A stretch of DNA of 64,000 nucleotides from Aporrectodea caliginosa (GCA_020284085.1 JACEVL010000934.1:1-64000), one strand, 5' to 3'. Numbered from the stretch's first letter, positions 1 through 11,690 are shown. Translations and numbers: made by a program. The notes: generated from the sequence alone by a model not told the origin.

Positions 1-171
1 TAAGTATACTCTGTATTATGGGTATATAAATGATAGGCTACATACAAAAATATATAAGTAATACACACACGCACATTGATATGGTCTACGTATAAGTGTA
101 TGAAGTGTTATTGTTGAAACAGCAACTGAGTGCAAATAGTGTCTTTGTCTGAGAAATTCCTTTCTTTTGTA
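1..171. other. AT-rich flank
   Basis: Low-complexity AT-rich sequence with short CA-rich runs. Nothing else was recognised. Confidence 0.5.
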
Positions 172-377
172 GATGCAAGTTGTGCAGGATTATTGACCGA
201 AAGTATCGGATTAGCGGCCTCTGTAACGATCTTAAAGACAACGCCCGCCGCCACTACAAGAAGAAGAAGGGCTGTCCTCACATACAGAACGCACCAGAAC
301 CTTTTGTTTGCTCAACAAATATTCTGCGCTCTGCCCTACACCCCACACATTTATGCGCTGAACCGGATATACAATAA
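172..377 (+). CDS. Possible terminal exon of an unidentified gene
   Basis: A strong polypyrimidine tract and acceptor (cctttcttttgtag) precede an open frame of about 67 codons. It starts CKLCRIIDRKYRISGLCNDL, continues with a basic cluster (RRHYKKKK), and ends at TAA at 375-377. The regular cysteines and basic tail are more protein-like than the surrounding AT-rich DNA. I do not recognise the family. A chance ORF beside a chance acceptor remains quite possible. Confidence 0.25.
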
Positions 378-729
378 TATTATATGTGATGTATACGTTT
401 ATAATACTAAACGTTAGCCTAAGTATAAATTATAAATTTATAATATATGTCGTCTGTATAATATATGTTTCAGTTAACGTATAAATAGATCAATATGTAT
501 ACGCTGGTTGAGGTGTCGTTGAACGTTTAGGGCCTATATTCATATGCATATATTGATATAAATTATTTTTTATTATGTAGGTGATATTATAGGGCCTACA
601 TGTAAACATATTACATAGGCCTATAATTTATAGGCATCCGCTTGCGGCTGCAGGACTCTCTTCGGCAACATCAAAATAAGGGTGATAGGACGGATCTAAG
701 CGATATCGCCTGCAGACTAAATTAACACC

Positions 730-768
<39 letters not shown>

Positions 769-2860
769 GCACACTTGCACCGCATTTCTGCCAGCACCAG
801 ACATGCAGTAGGCTACAATAACTATACATACACGTAGACAAGCATCCATTGTGTCAGAATAACGAAATAAGTGTTGGCAAAAGGTCGCTGTAAGTTATGC
901 TTGTTTGCCATCTTTTATCCTTTCTTCTACGTTGTTCAAAAATGTGATTAATTTGTCAATGTTATTCTTGCTTTCTGTAATATGGTTTACTCAAATAACC
1001 AGAAAATCTCCACTGGCGCCCTCTTGTAGCGAGTCGCACACAGGTAGGACCCAACCAACGAAGTCCATTCAGATCTCACATTTTGTTGATTTTAATCTCT
1101 TGTAATAAATTAAATAACTCAAAGTCATGGGTTCGAACTCGGTCAAAGTGACATTTACAATTCGGTGTAGGCTACAGGTTTTTAACGCGACAGAAACATT
1201 AGGCTATCTGAATCTGTTGTTGACTGGTATTGTGGTAGGCCTATACATGTATCTTGTATTTGCCAGTGTATTCGCCAGTGGGTAGGCTTACTCCAAACTT
1301 CAGACCAGGTATCTATCTGATGACTAGCGACCAATGTTGATAGAGGTGTGAAAAGAGCGTTTGCTTTACTTTAGTCTACAGACTTTCAAGTCGAACTGTC
1401 ATCTTAGAGTTCTGAGGTAAAAATCCCTTCCAGAGCAGAGAAAGTTGTTTGGCGATTGCTGTTCCACTCGCGACCCATAGCGGACACAGCTATGAATGAG
1501 CAAACAGTCGATGGGAAAATCTAACGGCAAGATAGAGGACTTGTTGTCACCCACAATCACACGCCTAGGCTAAGAAAACGAATCGCTGACACTTCATACC
1601 GATGGCTGCCTCTCTGGGTTAGCTCAGAAACTGCTCTTATACCTTAGCTGACCATACATTACGAAACTGTTGGCTGCAGGCTGCAGTCACTGTTCACTGT
1701 CTTATATTTTGCATCTGGTCACTGGCCACACTAAATGTCGCATTCGTTGCTAGATAGGCCTATAACACTATGCAGCGGCCACGCACACTCTACACGCGTC
1801 TCTTATGCCTCCAAGTCTCCTGATAGTGGACAACTTCACAATGGCAGCTGCAGCAGATCTTTGTGCAATAAGTTTTCGATTACTAATAAGCGAATTTCCC
1901 TACATATCACATTCCATGTCCACCATTGTTTTGAGAGGGCCTTAAACGTCGCTAAACTATCGCCATGATATACATTCATATACATATATACCTATATAAC
2001 CTATATATATGCATGCATACGTTCGTACATATATATATATATATATATATAAATATATATATATATGCAGGCTTACGTATAGGCCTATAGGCTAAATAGA
2101 TACATACATATGTGCATATGTACACATAGACGTAAACACATAGGCCTACATACATAATATAGCCTACATGTGCACATACGTAGGCTACATATATAAAAAT
2201 CCTTTGGTAACTGTCATGCAATGCGTCGTATACGATCTTGAATTGCACTTACGCTGGCATCAAATTCTGTTGCGTGTTTAGTCGACCTAGAAATGCAACT
2301 TGCACAAAGTTGGTTTGGTTCGAACCCAGGATGCAATTTGTAGGCGAGAAAAAATGAGTAACTTGCCCCTTCCCCCAAGGTTCAGATAATATCCTCATTA
2401 AAGAAAACGTTGGTCTTAAATTTGGCTACACGCTTGGGTCATAACCCTCTGCTGTCTATCACTAACCACCCCATAATCAAACTTATGATAACTCTTGGTT
2501 TACATAACTTAATAGGTCTATGCATTAAATTTTCTTACATACATTCATATGACACATGCGCATGCAAGTTTACAGTGTGCCCAACACCGCTGCTCCAAAA
2601 CGGTTTTGTTGCTGCTCGAAACCTTCAATTGGAAAAGACACTGCATTATAACCACGATGTCACGGCTCCAAATTGATCATGATCAAGGCAGTCGTTTTAG
2701 GTGTCCAATTTTCTACGTTTAACATAAGAAATTTATGGATTTCGACACAAAAGTGCAGCATATGTGAAAAATCACAGCAAATCACGGCAAATGCTCAAAT
2801 TCACGGCAAACGTCAAAATTCACGGTTTCCGTGAATTCTTGATTTTCGTCTAGCTTTAAC
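378..2860. other. Non-coding, AT-rich, with simple repeats
   Basis: No convincing gene was seen. There is a CTGT microsatellite at 729-768 and a TA/CATA-rich tract at 1975-2200. Two isolated box-B-like tRNA motifs (ggttcgaactcg near 1130 and ggttcgaaccc near 2318) are probably SINE debris. A cluster of TCACGGCAAA motifs lies at 2773-2840. The octamer TAGGCCTA occurs several times. Confidence 0.5.
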
Positions 2861-2863
2861 CTA

Positions 2864-3695
2864 TAGGGCAAAGGCTTGTAATATGGGCCACTGTGTAATA
2901 TGGGCTTCGACTGTATTTCCCACCTATCATGTCTGCGGAGAGCTCTTACATTGGGAAACCATCCGTATACTGGTTTCAACTTCCTGTTCTGGATGTGTAC
3001 CTTTACTAATAACTTCTGCCCGAAAAACATCAACGTTTATGTTTTGGTACATGTTGCTTATAAGACTTGTTGAACTTCAACAAGTGTTATATCGTTTAGG
3101 ATTTCATCTATGGTATGCCCTGATGTTTCAGAAGATAGACAATTTCTTTATTATATAAAAACACAACTTTGTTGATCTATAATACATTCGTCGATCACGC
3201 TATAACAGATTTCCCCGAAGCACACCATTTTTGTAATACGGTCCTGTGATCGAATGTGTAATATGGGCCATATCTTTATGGAATGAGACAGTAGAAATAG
3301 GCCGTTATGGCTATTTTTTCCATGTAACCGGTTCTCAATGTTGTTTACATTAGGCATAGGCCAAAATGTTTCTTAATGGTTATCCTAGTAAGTTTAATCT
3401 CAGAAAATCGGTTTTTACTGTTTTAATATTAGTCTGCGGCACGGAAACATTGCAATTCCATCTTTAAAATGGTGGCTCATATTACACACCCGGTCGTGTA
3501 ATATGAGCCATTTTCCGTATTTTGAAAAAAATTCGTTAAAAATTTATTTGCACAGATTAAGGAATAATTCCTTCATATTTGGCAACAACTCATGCCAAGT
3601 AATGCATGGAATAAATAAACTACACTTTTAATTGCTTCTGTGCTATGAAATAGGAGAAGTTTCTTAGGGGGCCCATATTAGAAGCCCTTCCCCTA
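2864..3695. mobile_element. TA-flanked non-autonomous DNA transposon with GTAATATGGGCC repeats
   Basis: The left end reads TAGGGCAAAGGCTTGTAATA and the reverse complement of the right end reads TAGGGGAAGGGCTTCTAATA, both followed by TGGGCC. This gives terminal inverted repeats of about 26 bp with three or four mismatches. The dinucleotide TA flanks both ends (2862-2863 and 3696-3697), as expected for Tc1/mariner-type insertion. The motif TGTAATATGGGCC or close variants recurs inside at about 2878, 2894, 3258 and 3493, with an inverted copy near 3473. No transposase ORF is present. The superfamily is inferred only from the TA target. Confidence 0.7.
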
Positions 3696-4683
3696 TATCA
3701 CATCTTGCACCTTGATGTTGTCTTGCACCTTGATGTTGTGGTCGTTTTTGTGTGGTTTTATTTCTGCTACCGCTGCTTTGTAGCTTCCTTAGGCTAACAG
3801 CCTAAGCTCACAACGTTGTACACTGCATACTGCACGATTTTACGCCAATATTTATTTTTAGAGTGTATCATGTGCATCTGGGAAGGCACGAGGTGGAGAA
3901 ATGACAGTGAAATGGCCTTCTGACCATACTGACTTGCTGTGAAGTTCTTTATTCGGGCTTTGCATGCAGAGCACGTTGGCTTGTTAGGAAGGCGCAAGAT
4001 GACAGACCGTGAGGAGACATGACAGTCTGCGTCCGCGCATGCGTGGAGGCGGCGTAGGATGAGAGACGGTTATTTAAGAGACATTTGGAGGTCGTCTATT
4101 AGTTTGATCTAATCTAACGAGACCGGGACGAAAGGCAAATCTATTCCCCGCTGACTGTTGCAGGAAAATGGCAGCTAATTCCGCTGTATACACTCTGCAG
4201 TGCTGGCGATGGCGACGTCATGTCGGGGCGCCTCGGTAATAAAAATGGCGACTTGACTTGAATAAACGGCAGACGCACGCAATACACGCTCTGCACGGTC
4301 TGTATAATTCGATTTTTACCGAAACGGGCGGTCGTTAGTTCCCCCAGGCCAATTAGTGTAATGTTTGTCGCTTTGCACCTGATCTGAGATTTTTCAGTCG
4401 CCCGAAAATTCCAATCTTTGCGGTAGTCGTCTTCATCTCTCAGCGTCAATATGCGTCCAGCATTCTTTCGGTCACGTGACCCGGCTCTGTCCGTCGATCT
4501 TAATTATATGGCGCTAGTCGTAATTATGGAGCGCTGAGCTTTGCCGACGGACGACGCTAGATTCGCTTCTTCGGAGTCTGTAATTTGCTGTCGGCGCTTT
4601 ACGGAGATTAGCCGAAGTTAAGCGGAAGATTGATTCCAAATTAAGGTGCTTATGGTGCTTGCGTAATCCCGATTATCTGCGAG

Positions 4684-5640
4684 TTGTTTCTTTTTCCATG
4701 TTTCTCCAGTCCTGTATACGTAGTTCAGATATCAGTTGTTCTAATCAGCCGACATAATTTTACATCCTGGATGGAAATCTGGAACGCAGCCGTTTGCCAG
4801 AGATTAGCACTTCAAAGAAGTCTTGTGATATGTCATATTTGCTTGACTACAGTAGACCTACAGTACTGTAATTCTCTTTTAGCGAACCTTGAATCCACTC
4901 AAATTAAGCGTGTTCATCTTCTGCAAAATTCACTTGCTCCAGTTATCCCAGGACATCCGGGCCTCATCACAATAACTCATAGGGCCTATCATTAAATAAC
5001 TCCATTGGCTGAATATCCCTGATCGCAATCCTTTCAAAGTTCTCATTTTGACCTATCACTCCTTGCAATACTCCCAGCCCTACTACCTTCGAAAACTCCA
5101 ATCATCCGCCTCACCTGATCATCCTCTCACCTAACACTTGTCCGCGTCCAGTATCTAGTCATCTGGTTCACATAGCCACACTTCAGAGTGCACCAATGCT
5201 GCTTTCATTAGCTTTTCATTGTTTCGTAACTCGGATTCTCTACCTTCGATTACAGTAGCCTAACTAAAGTTGTGTTTCCCTAAAAGTAACCGGCCTATAG
5301 TATCTTCAATTCACCAGCCTTGAAACATGAATGTATAACTCAATCTGATTAAACTTTGAATACTGTCCTCAATGGAGCACGTGAGTGGTCTACACAAATC
5401 TGTGGCGTCAATTCCTTCTAGGCCTACTGTATGTAACTGGATATTTATGTGGAATTATATATGCTTGTGTATATGTTTGTATGCATGTATTGTATGTGTG
5501 TATACTTTTGCATATATCTTGTTACTTACAGCAAACAATACAGCAATCAAAGATAATACTCATGTAACTTGTCCACCTTTTGTTACTCACAACTGCCTTG
5601 TTTCTTGGGAACCAATAAACAAACTGAATTGAATTGAATT
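4684..5640 (+). mobile_element. Decayed CR1/L2-like LINE, C-terminal part and 3' tail
   Basis: The frame near 4840-4930 reads LQYCNSLLANLESTQIKRVH then LLQNS, the conserved stretch after the reverse transcriptase in CR1/L2-type LINEs. Further downstream, in shifting frames, sequence resembling WL...DR..FKVL and a degenerate C-terminus is visible. The copy ends with aataaac and a TGAAT-type short repeat (5625-5640), typical of a LINE 3' end. Frameshifts and stops make it a fossil. Confidence 0.7.
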
Positions 5641-5755
5641 TGTACAGCGCCCATCGTTGTGTGAACTTCTTGAAAGGTGGAATACATCTCAAGGAGGTCA
5701 GAGGGTGTGGCTTGTGATGTAGGTTTACGTCGGTGTGTCGTGTTCTTAATTGTAG

Positions 5756-5922
5756 ACGGCCAACAGCTTCTGTTTCATTGCCTACCTGTTGGCCATGAAC
5801 AGGGACGTTCAGGAGAGGCTGCGTAGCGAGGTACTGTCCGTACTGCAGGGGAGGACGGAGATCACGAGTACGGACTAGGAAGAAATGAAGTACCTAAAGG
5901 GAGTCATCAACGAAGGAATGAG
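5756..5922 (+). pseudogene. Orphan cytochrome P450 exon (I-helix to K-helix) with in-frame stop
   Basis: Reading from a possible acceptor (ttaattgtag) the exon gives TANSFCFIAYLLAMNRDVQE, then RLRSEVLSVLQG, then a TAG at 5876-5878, then EEMKYLKGVINEGMR, and a good donor (AG|gtaacc). In P450 enzymes the first part follows the I-helix threonine, and the KYLKxxINExxR stretch is the K-helix ExxR motif. A donor splitting the Arg codon after a Met, and the TAN start, resemble the mitochondrial P450 clade (CYP24/27-like); that placement is an inference. The stop falls where family members usually have a hydrophobic residue before MKYL, so one substitution explains it. I saw no other P450 exon or heme-binding cysteine motif nearby, so this looks like a pseudogene relic or an allele with a nonsense change. 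Confidence 0.72.
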
Positions 5923-6537
5923 GTAACCGACCAACCGTTTGACTTTCAATCTGTATACAGACTGTTTCGCAATGACTTTCTGATTGCTTATAAGTTGAGA
6001 TAGTAGAAATTCACGGCAAAAAATTTGAAAATTCACGGTAGCATTTTGTAAAAATGGGCGAAAACTACGGCAAATTCACGGCATGAAATCACGCTATTAT
6101 TTGCTAAGATCCTTCCAAACGATAACACAAATAAGAAAGAAACGACGCGTTCGAATCGATATATGTATTAATGTAAGTGTAAAAGTCCTGCTTCATTATC
6201 ACGTTTATATTTACTAAGATCTCATAAATGTAATCATATCAATAACATAGATCAAAGCAGCGACGCGCTATTGCTGTGTTATGTCACGCTAAGTGTCAGT
6301 CAACGTTCGGCACCTATTGTATTGTATTGTATTGTATCTATCAATTTATATAGCGCCTCTCGCAGTGCACACCAATCAGAGGCTCTTCCAGTGCGAAAGA
6401 CCCAGAGAGAAAAGAAAGAAGTCTTGAGTAGTTTGTTCTGCAATTGTATGTCTGTAAAACTGTGACGCTGGGGCGAAACATGTCAGCTGCGAACGACGTG
6501 TTGCATTAATTTCACAGAATTTTCCACAAATCACGGC
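5923..6537. repeat. TCACGGCAAA motif cluster and inverted LINE tail
   Basis: Several copies of a TTCACGGCAAA-like motif lie at 6009-6090, with another at 6528-6538. A degenerate duplication of about 125 bp starting tcacg...ctaagat covers 6085-6290. At 6325-6430 a minus-strand LINE/SINE tail (tatatagcgcc after a TATTG repeat) matches the 3' tails seen elsewhere in the window. No gene was recognised. Confidence 0.5.
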
Positions 6538-6621
6538 AAACCATAACTGAAATAACACTGCTCCAGACTACATGTACAATTGTACATGTAGTCTGGAGCA
6601 GTGTTATTTCAGTTATGGTTT
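6538..6621. repeat. Perfect 84-bp palindrome without a spacer
   Basis: The dyad centre lies between 6579 and 6580 (gtacaa|ttgtac). Every base from 6538 to 6579 pairs with 6580 to 6621. The right arm holds 11 bp of flank, the 8-bp target duplication GTCTGGAG and the first 23 bp of the hAT-like element that starts at 6599. The left arm is an exact inverted copy of these. Confidence 0.95.
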
Positions 6622-7484
6622 TTCAGTTACAGTTACAGTTATAGTTATCTAATTTATGATTTTTCAGTTAAAGTTATAGTTACAGTTAACTGAAATCAGA
6701 TTTTTCAGTTTCAGTTATTTTTTTTATTTTTCAGTTACAGTTTCAGTTATTTCTCTTTATTTTTCAGTTATAGCATCAGTTATTTTTTCACAAGTCATGA
6801 CTAATGACACACTGACCACAAGTATTCTGAACAGTTAGCAGAAATATTTATGTAGCAAATTAATGCGATTTAACGTATTGTCGGTTTACTTCAAGGAAAA
6901 CACGACGTTCCAGATTAACACTTGCTCTGTTCCGACAATTAGCGTGCCACACTCGTGGTTTTCAACGTCCTTGCCAGCAACGGTGTGAACACAACATCGA
7001 CTTTTGTCGTCTGCAGCTTCGTAAACAAAATGTTCCAACACGCCACTTTCTAGTTTTCGACCACTACTTGGCTTAAGCATTATTCTTGTAGTCGTGGACT
7101 GTTTTACGAATTTACGGTTTAGCACCAACGACAACACAACAAAAGGAAAAGGAACCGGAAGTGAAACGAACATAGAAAACTGAAAAGGAACCAGAAGTGA
7201 AACTAGCATAGAAAACTAAAAAGAAACCAGAAGTGAAATGAGTATAGAAAACTGATCGTAGAGTAGGATTACCATTCAAAAAGTAAGTAAGAAAAACACT
7301 CATGTTTTATTTTTCAGTTAACTTTTTGTTATTTCTCAGTTATACAGTTTTGGTTTTTCAGTTACTATTACAGTTTCAGTTATTCAGTATTTTTCAGTTT
7401 CAGTTACAGTTACAGTTAACGGCAAGACATTTTTAAGTTATTTTGCTATTTCAGTTACAGTTACAGTTAATAGAAATAACACTG
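6599..7484. mobile_element. hAT-like non-autonomous element with CAGTTA subterminal repeats
   Basis: The left end CAGTGTTATTTCAGTTA and the right end (reverse complement CAGTGTTATTTCTATTA) form inverted repeats. The 8-bp sequence GTCTGGAG is duplicated exactly at 6591-6598 and 7485-7492. CAG...CTG termini plus an 8-bp duplication are the hAT signature. Long arrays of cagttacagtta and ttttcagtt lie inside both ends (6605-6780 and 7310-7470), in the same orientation at each end. There is no transposase ORF; the central 6800-7300 region looks non-coding. Confidence 0.88.
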
Positions 7485-7492
7485 GTCTGGAG

Positions 7493-8980
7493 CCATGCAT
7501 GACTCCGTCTCTTGTTGCTTTTGTGACTCTGTTCGACGATCGTGCGGGGTTTCACCAAATGGATCATAAATTATGCGCCGCCTCACTGTCTCATTTCGCC
7601 TTTGTGGTAAATCGCATGTAGGCCTACACCGGCGGAACCAGAAGTAGACAGAAACGCGAAAGGACAAGTGGAATAACTTGATTATTCAATGTCTTTGAAT
7701 GTCTCAAGTATCTCTGATTTCCATTGCCGTTTTTGTTCATCATCCGTTTTCGTTTCAATCACGAATGAGCATCGCGGTGCAATGGTAAATCCTGGGACAT
7801 GCTTTCCTTTAACTTTTCACCTCTCCCGTTGCTTAAGTTCATCTTACCTATTCCAGCATCCAACTGATTTCAGTTCCTGGCTGCTATGCTCAAAAATTTG
7901 CAACGACCAAGTGTTGCCTGTGAATATTAACAGTCTCTTATCCTTTTATTTGACTGATTTTATGTGCGAATAATTTCCGTCACTATTAGGCGCACTTGAG
8001 TATTTAATTTCCTCTGCATCTGAAATATTTGGCCTATTATGAGTGACTTTAACATTCATTCATTGTCTGATATTATGGAATGGTTTGACGGGCAAAAGCT
8101 ACACTTGACAAAGAACACACTGTGGGTGTCTTAAGGACTCGTTCTCTCACTAGGCCATTCCCTCGTTTGTTCTTAAAGTAAATCCGCCACCTGCTCTTTC
8201 TCTACTTTCAGTCAATAACTTTTGCAGAGGTTCGCAAATCTATCATTTCCGCGCGTAACAAAAGCTCTCAGCTCCATAACATTCCTTCAAGCGATTCTCC
8301 TTAGAATCGCATCTATATGTTTAATATATTCACATCTGTATATGTTAATAAACATATTATGTTTAATATATTCACATCTGTAGCCTATATGTTTAATGTG
8401 AGTTTTATCGTATAGATTTTACAATAGATTGAAGTGTAAGCTTATGTTTGGTTATACGTCTTAATTATATAATGGCCAGTATCAATGCATAGGTAAATAA
8501 TAACATTAAGTTAGGCTATGAGGTAGACTGTTTGTCGTGTACTGGATGAACATGGAGAACAGGGACTCAGTAAAATAAAATTAAAATACGGGTTGACGTT
8601 TCTTCTTAAGCAGACGATTTTGGACAAGCCACCTGGCGAGGCAGTTTAGAGAACTTTTCAGTTGTATACGTTATCCGTCAAAGTAAGATGTCGCTCGGTG
8701 GAAGAGCGACTCGTATTCAACTCCAAGTCAATTCGTAGCGAACTGCCTTCCTATCGAGTAAATTTGATCTGTATCGTCGATTGATCATGGCATTTGAGAT
8801 CTTAACAAGACAAGTATAGGAAATGGTAATGGGCGCTAGTGTGGGCCTTTTAGCGTTATTCGTGGTTGAACACAGCAAGAAGTGCCGATTCTGTTGAACG
8901 AACTCACGGTGTGCTGGCATACCGTGCAGAGCTTGCTGTTTATAATGACATCCTATGCTCAATGGATAGGGGTATGGTGG
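7493..8980. other. No gene recognised
   Basis: Unremarkable intergenic sequence. A short internal duplication around ttaatatattcacatctgta is present at 8320-8395. No coding signal was found on either strand. Confidence 0.5.
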
Positions 8981-10080
8981 TAGCACTTGTTCTTCCTTAC
9001 TTGTCTGCCACTTTTGATACACTTTTCCTCTGTATCGTCGCCATCATTCGTTTGGGGTTTCTGGTCCTACACTGAACCAGTCTGCTACTTATCGTATAGC
9101 CCATACCCTCAATCGGTATACTTTGATGACAATTATTGGCCTAGTGCCTTGATGACACGAGTTGTTCCGCAGGGATTCGTGCTAGGTCCTCTTACATACA
9201 CAGGCACGTAGCGAGACTTAAATTCAAAGAGGAGGCAACTTCACAGACCATTGGCAAAATCCTGGTCATTGGGATCATTAGTCAATCGAGTGTTCAAGTA
9301 TATAAAAGCAAGAGGAGGCAACTGCCAATGTAGCTACGCCTATGTACATACACCACTACAAACACTGCTCGACAAACATTCACTGGAATATAAATTTTAT
9401 ATAATTTTATGCTAACGATACTCAAGTCCACATTTTATGCGCTAGAAGATGATGATTATAATCATGATCACACAAGCAGTTTTGCGACTGCAATACCGGG
9501 GACTCAAGGCTTTAGATCACAACAGATCGCGATGCTGTGGCCATGGAACCACATGGTCCAGGCCAGAAATTTCATAGCGAGACCGTAAGACGAGGTCAAA
9601 ACTGGAGGCTTCATGTAACTGTGAAAGATCAATTATTTCTTGTTTTCATCACCGTCGCCATCATTTTTCATGACTTATATATAACGCTCGTTATAGGTTC
9701 GTGTATAAGCTATCAAGTTAATAAACTTGTCTTGGTTGTATACAGCATTTGCATTATAGTGTCACTAATTTAATGCTCGAAAACTATAATGCTTTACATT
9801 GTTACAGCACGATGAGTCATATCCGATCAAGGTAAATTATAGCTTTTATCTGCAACGTTCAGGAACGAATGCTAGTCGCATGAAATTCTTCATGGCGATA
9901 ATATTGATACAGTTCTTCTATCTACAACTTACATTACCAGGTCTCCGTTACAGCTGGTATGAAGCTTTTGGGATTCATCATTCAAGATATAATATTAGCC
10001 TAAACCTAATATTACCATCACTGAGGCGAGAAAGTAGCAAAAGTTCTGGACTTTGGGTTCCATGTTCATTTGGAATTTAA
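8981..10080 (+). mobile_element. Decayed LINE reverse transcriptase fragment
   Basis: The frame near 9155-9190 reads VVPQGFVLGPL, a decayed form of the reverse transcriptase motif GVPQGSVLGPL. After a 144-bp insertion (9201-9344) the next motif appears as FYANDTQVH near 9404-9430, equivalent to FADDTQ. The remainder up to about 10080 is too decayed to follow. Frameshifts and the inserted element show it is inactive. Confidence 0.6.
9201..9344. mobile_element. Small hAT-like MITE inserted in a LINE
   Basis: The 8-bp sequence TACATACA is exactly duplicated at 9193-9200 and 9345-9352. The ends read CAGGCACGTAGC and, reverse complemented, CATAGGCGTAGC, which match imperfectly. A direct AGAGGAGGCAACT motif lies near both ends. 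Removing the insertion and one target copy brings the two LINE reverse transcriptase motifs next to each other, which supports the boundaries. Confidence 0.75.
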
Positions 10081-10665
10081 AGATCTGTAAAGCATCTTAT
10101 ATGCGATAATTTGGGGCCTACATGTCTTTTCATCTCGTGAGGCCACACTGAGTCTTGTTCATGGACCATTCCTTTCTGAACGCACTAACTGTGTGGTCCT
10201 TGGGTCATCCAGGTCCCTTTGGGTCCCTGCCCCTTTTGGTGTGCCCCAAGGTTTTTTCCTGGGTCCTCTGTTATATCTTCTGTACACGGCAGATGTCTGC
10301 CCTCTGCTGGCATCTCAGGGGCTTTTGCACCAATTCTTTGCCGATGACGTGCAGGCCTACATCGACTTCCCTCCATCGGATGCAGTTGCTGCTGTGAGTC
10401 TGATGTGCGTGACCGTTGATGTTCTTTCCTCTTGGATGGCCTCTAATAAGCTTCTTTTAAACCCTTCCAAAACACAGTTCATTTGGTTGGGTGGCCGTCG
10501 GCAACTTGTAGGTATTGATCTGATCCAGCTTGCTCAGCTCTTCCCTGAGATAACTTTTTCTCTCACTGTCCGTGACCTGGGTCTCGCCCTTGACAGTGAA
10601 CGTAGCCTTTCTCAGCATGTGAATCTAGTATGTCGAAGCTGTTACTATCAGCTTCGTCAGCTCCG

Positions 10666-10918
10666 AGTGGGAGCCCGATAGCGCATTGGATAACACACTG
10701 GCATAGAGAGCGAGAGGTACCGAGATCGAGCCCGTAGGCGGACATGCTTTGTAGGCTGCTATTAGCGCCGTGTATTGCAGGCTGTCTGTTCTGTTAGTAG
10801 TTAAGATTTATGTCTTCTGTCATTTGTTTTCTTGTGAATTGTTTCAATTGCATAACTGTACACTGTATTACTGTAACCGGTTGCGGTTTGTCAACCGGAT
10901 TGTTTCAATAAAGAATAT

Positions 10919-11003
<85 letters not shown>

Positions 11004-11169
11004 GTCTCTGTCTCTCTCTGTGTGTCTCTGTCTCTCTCTGTCTCTCTGTCTCTCTGTCTCTGTCTCTGTCTCTGTCTCTGTCTCTGTCTCTGTCTCTGTC
11101 TCTGTCTCTGTCTCTGTCTCTCTGTCTCTGTCTCTGTCCTGTCTCTGTCTCTGTCTGTCTCTCTGTCTC

Positions 11170-11238
<69 letters not shown>

Positions 11239-11240
11239 TA
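10666..11240 (+). mobile_element. tRNA-derived SINE with LINE-type hairpin tail and huge TC/CTGT tail
   Basis: A tRNA-like head lies at 10666-10745, with a box A-like tagcgcattggata and a box B-like gagatcgagccc. The body ends in ccggttgcggtttgtcaaccgg (a perfect 6-bp stem) followed by caataaagaatatta and about 320 bp of TC and CTGT/CTGTCT repeats (10920-11240). The insertion interrupts the LINE reverse transcriptase ORF. The hairpin and AATAAAG end match LINE tails at 19380 and 40240. Confidence 0.72.
10920..11240 (+). repeat. (TC)n / (CTGTCT)n microsatellite
   Basis: Nearly pure pyrimidine tract mixing TC dinucleotide, TCTG tetranucleotide and TCTCTG hexanucleotide blocks. Open frames across it on both strands are artefacts of the repeat. 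Confidence 0.97.
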
Positions 11241-11690
11241 AATTTGCCTGTGTCTCTGCATACACATGTAATGTGTTGCATTGGCTGCCTGTTTCTCAGC
11301 GGATTTCATATCGCATTGCTGCTATGGTTTCTCGCTGTGTTCTTGGCTGTGCTCCATCTTACTTGCGCGATGTTTGCCGCCCAGTGTCCGACGTAGCGGC
11401 GCGTCGGGTGCTTCGCTCTGCGACGAGGGGTGAACTTTTAGTTCCACGGGCGCGCTTGGCTACCAGACAACGTCGAGCTTTCTCAGTTGTGGGCCCTTCC
11501 ATCTGGAATGATCTCCCGCCAGAGCTGCGTTCATTACTCCTGATCAACCCAACTGGGTTTTATAAGTCACTCAAGTCTTTTTTCTTTAGTCGTGGCTGGT
11601 CTGGGATCGCTCCTGAGTAGGTTTCTTGAAGGGGTGCTATATAAATTCTCAGAATGAATTAATGAGTGAATGAGTGAGGACAGCTGTGCT

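Larger units (their letters stand above)
10155..11690 (+). mobile_element. CR1/L2-like LINE split by a SINE and microsatellite
   Basis: Positions 10193-10681 encode a reverse transcriptase piece: GVPQGFFLGPLLYLLY, then FFADDVQAY near 10338-10364, SSWMASNKLLLNPSKTQFIW, and RDLGLALDSE. Positions 11273-11620 resume with LHWLPVSQRISYRIAAMVSR and RRAFSVVGPSIWNDLPPELR, the usual C-terminus. About 60-70 residues expected between them are missing, so insertion was accompanied by loss of LINE sequence. The 3' tail (11600-11690) reads gagtaggtttcttgaagggg, tgctatataaattctc, then GAATGAATTAATGAG. Confidence 0.85.

Noticed and set aside
1125..2330. Box-B-like motifs at 1130 and 2318 as tRNA genes
   Set aside because: No matching box A at the right distance and no cloverleaf; probably SINE debris.
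10868..11396. Long open frames on both strands across the TC/CTGT tract
   Set aside because: They are translations of a simple repeat (Leu/Ser/Val/Cys or Arg/Glu/Thr runs) with no domain.
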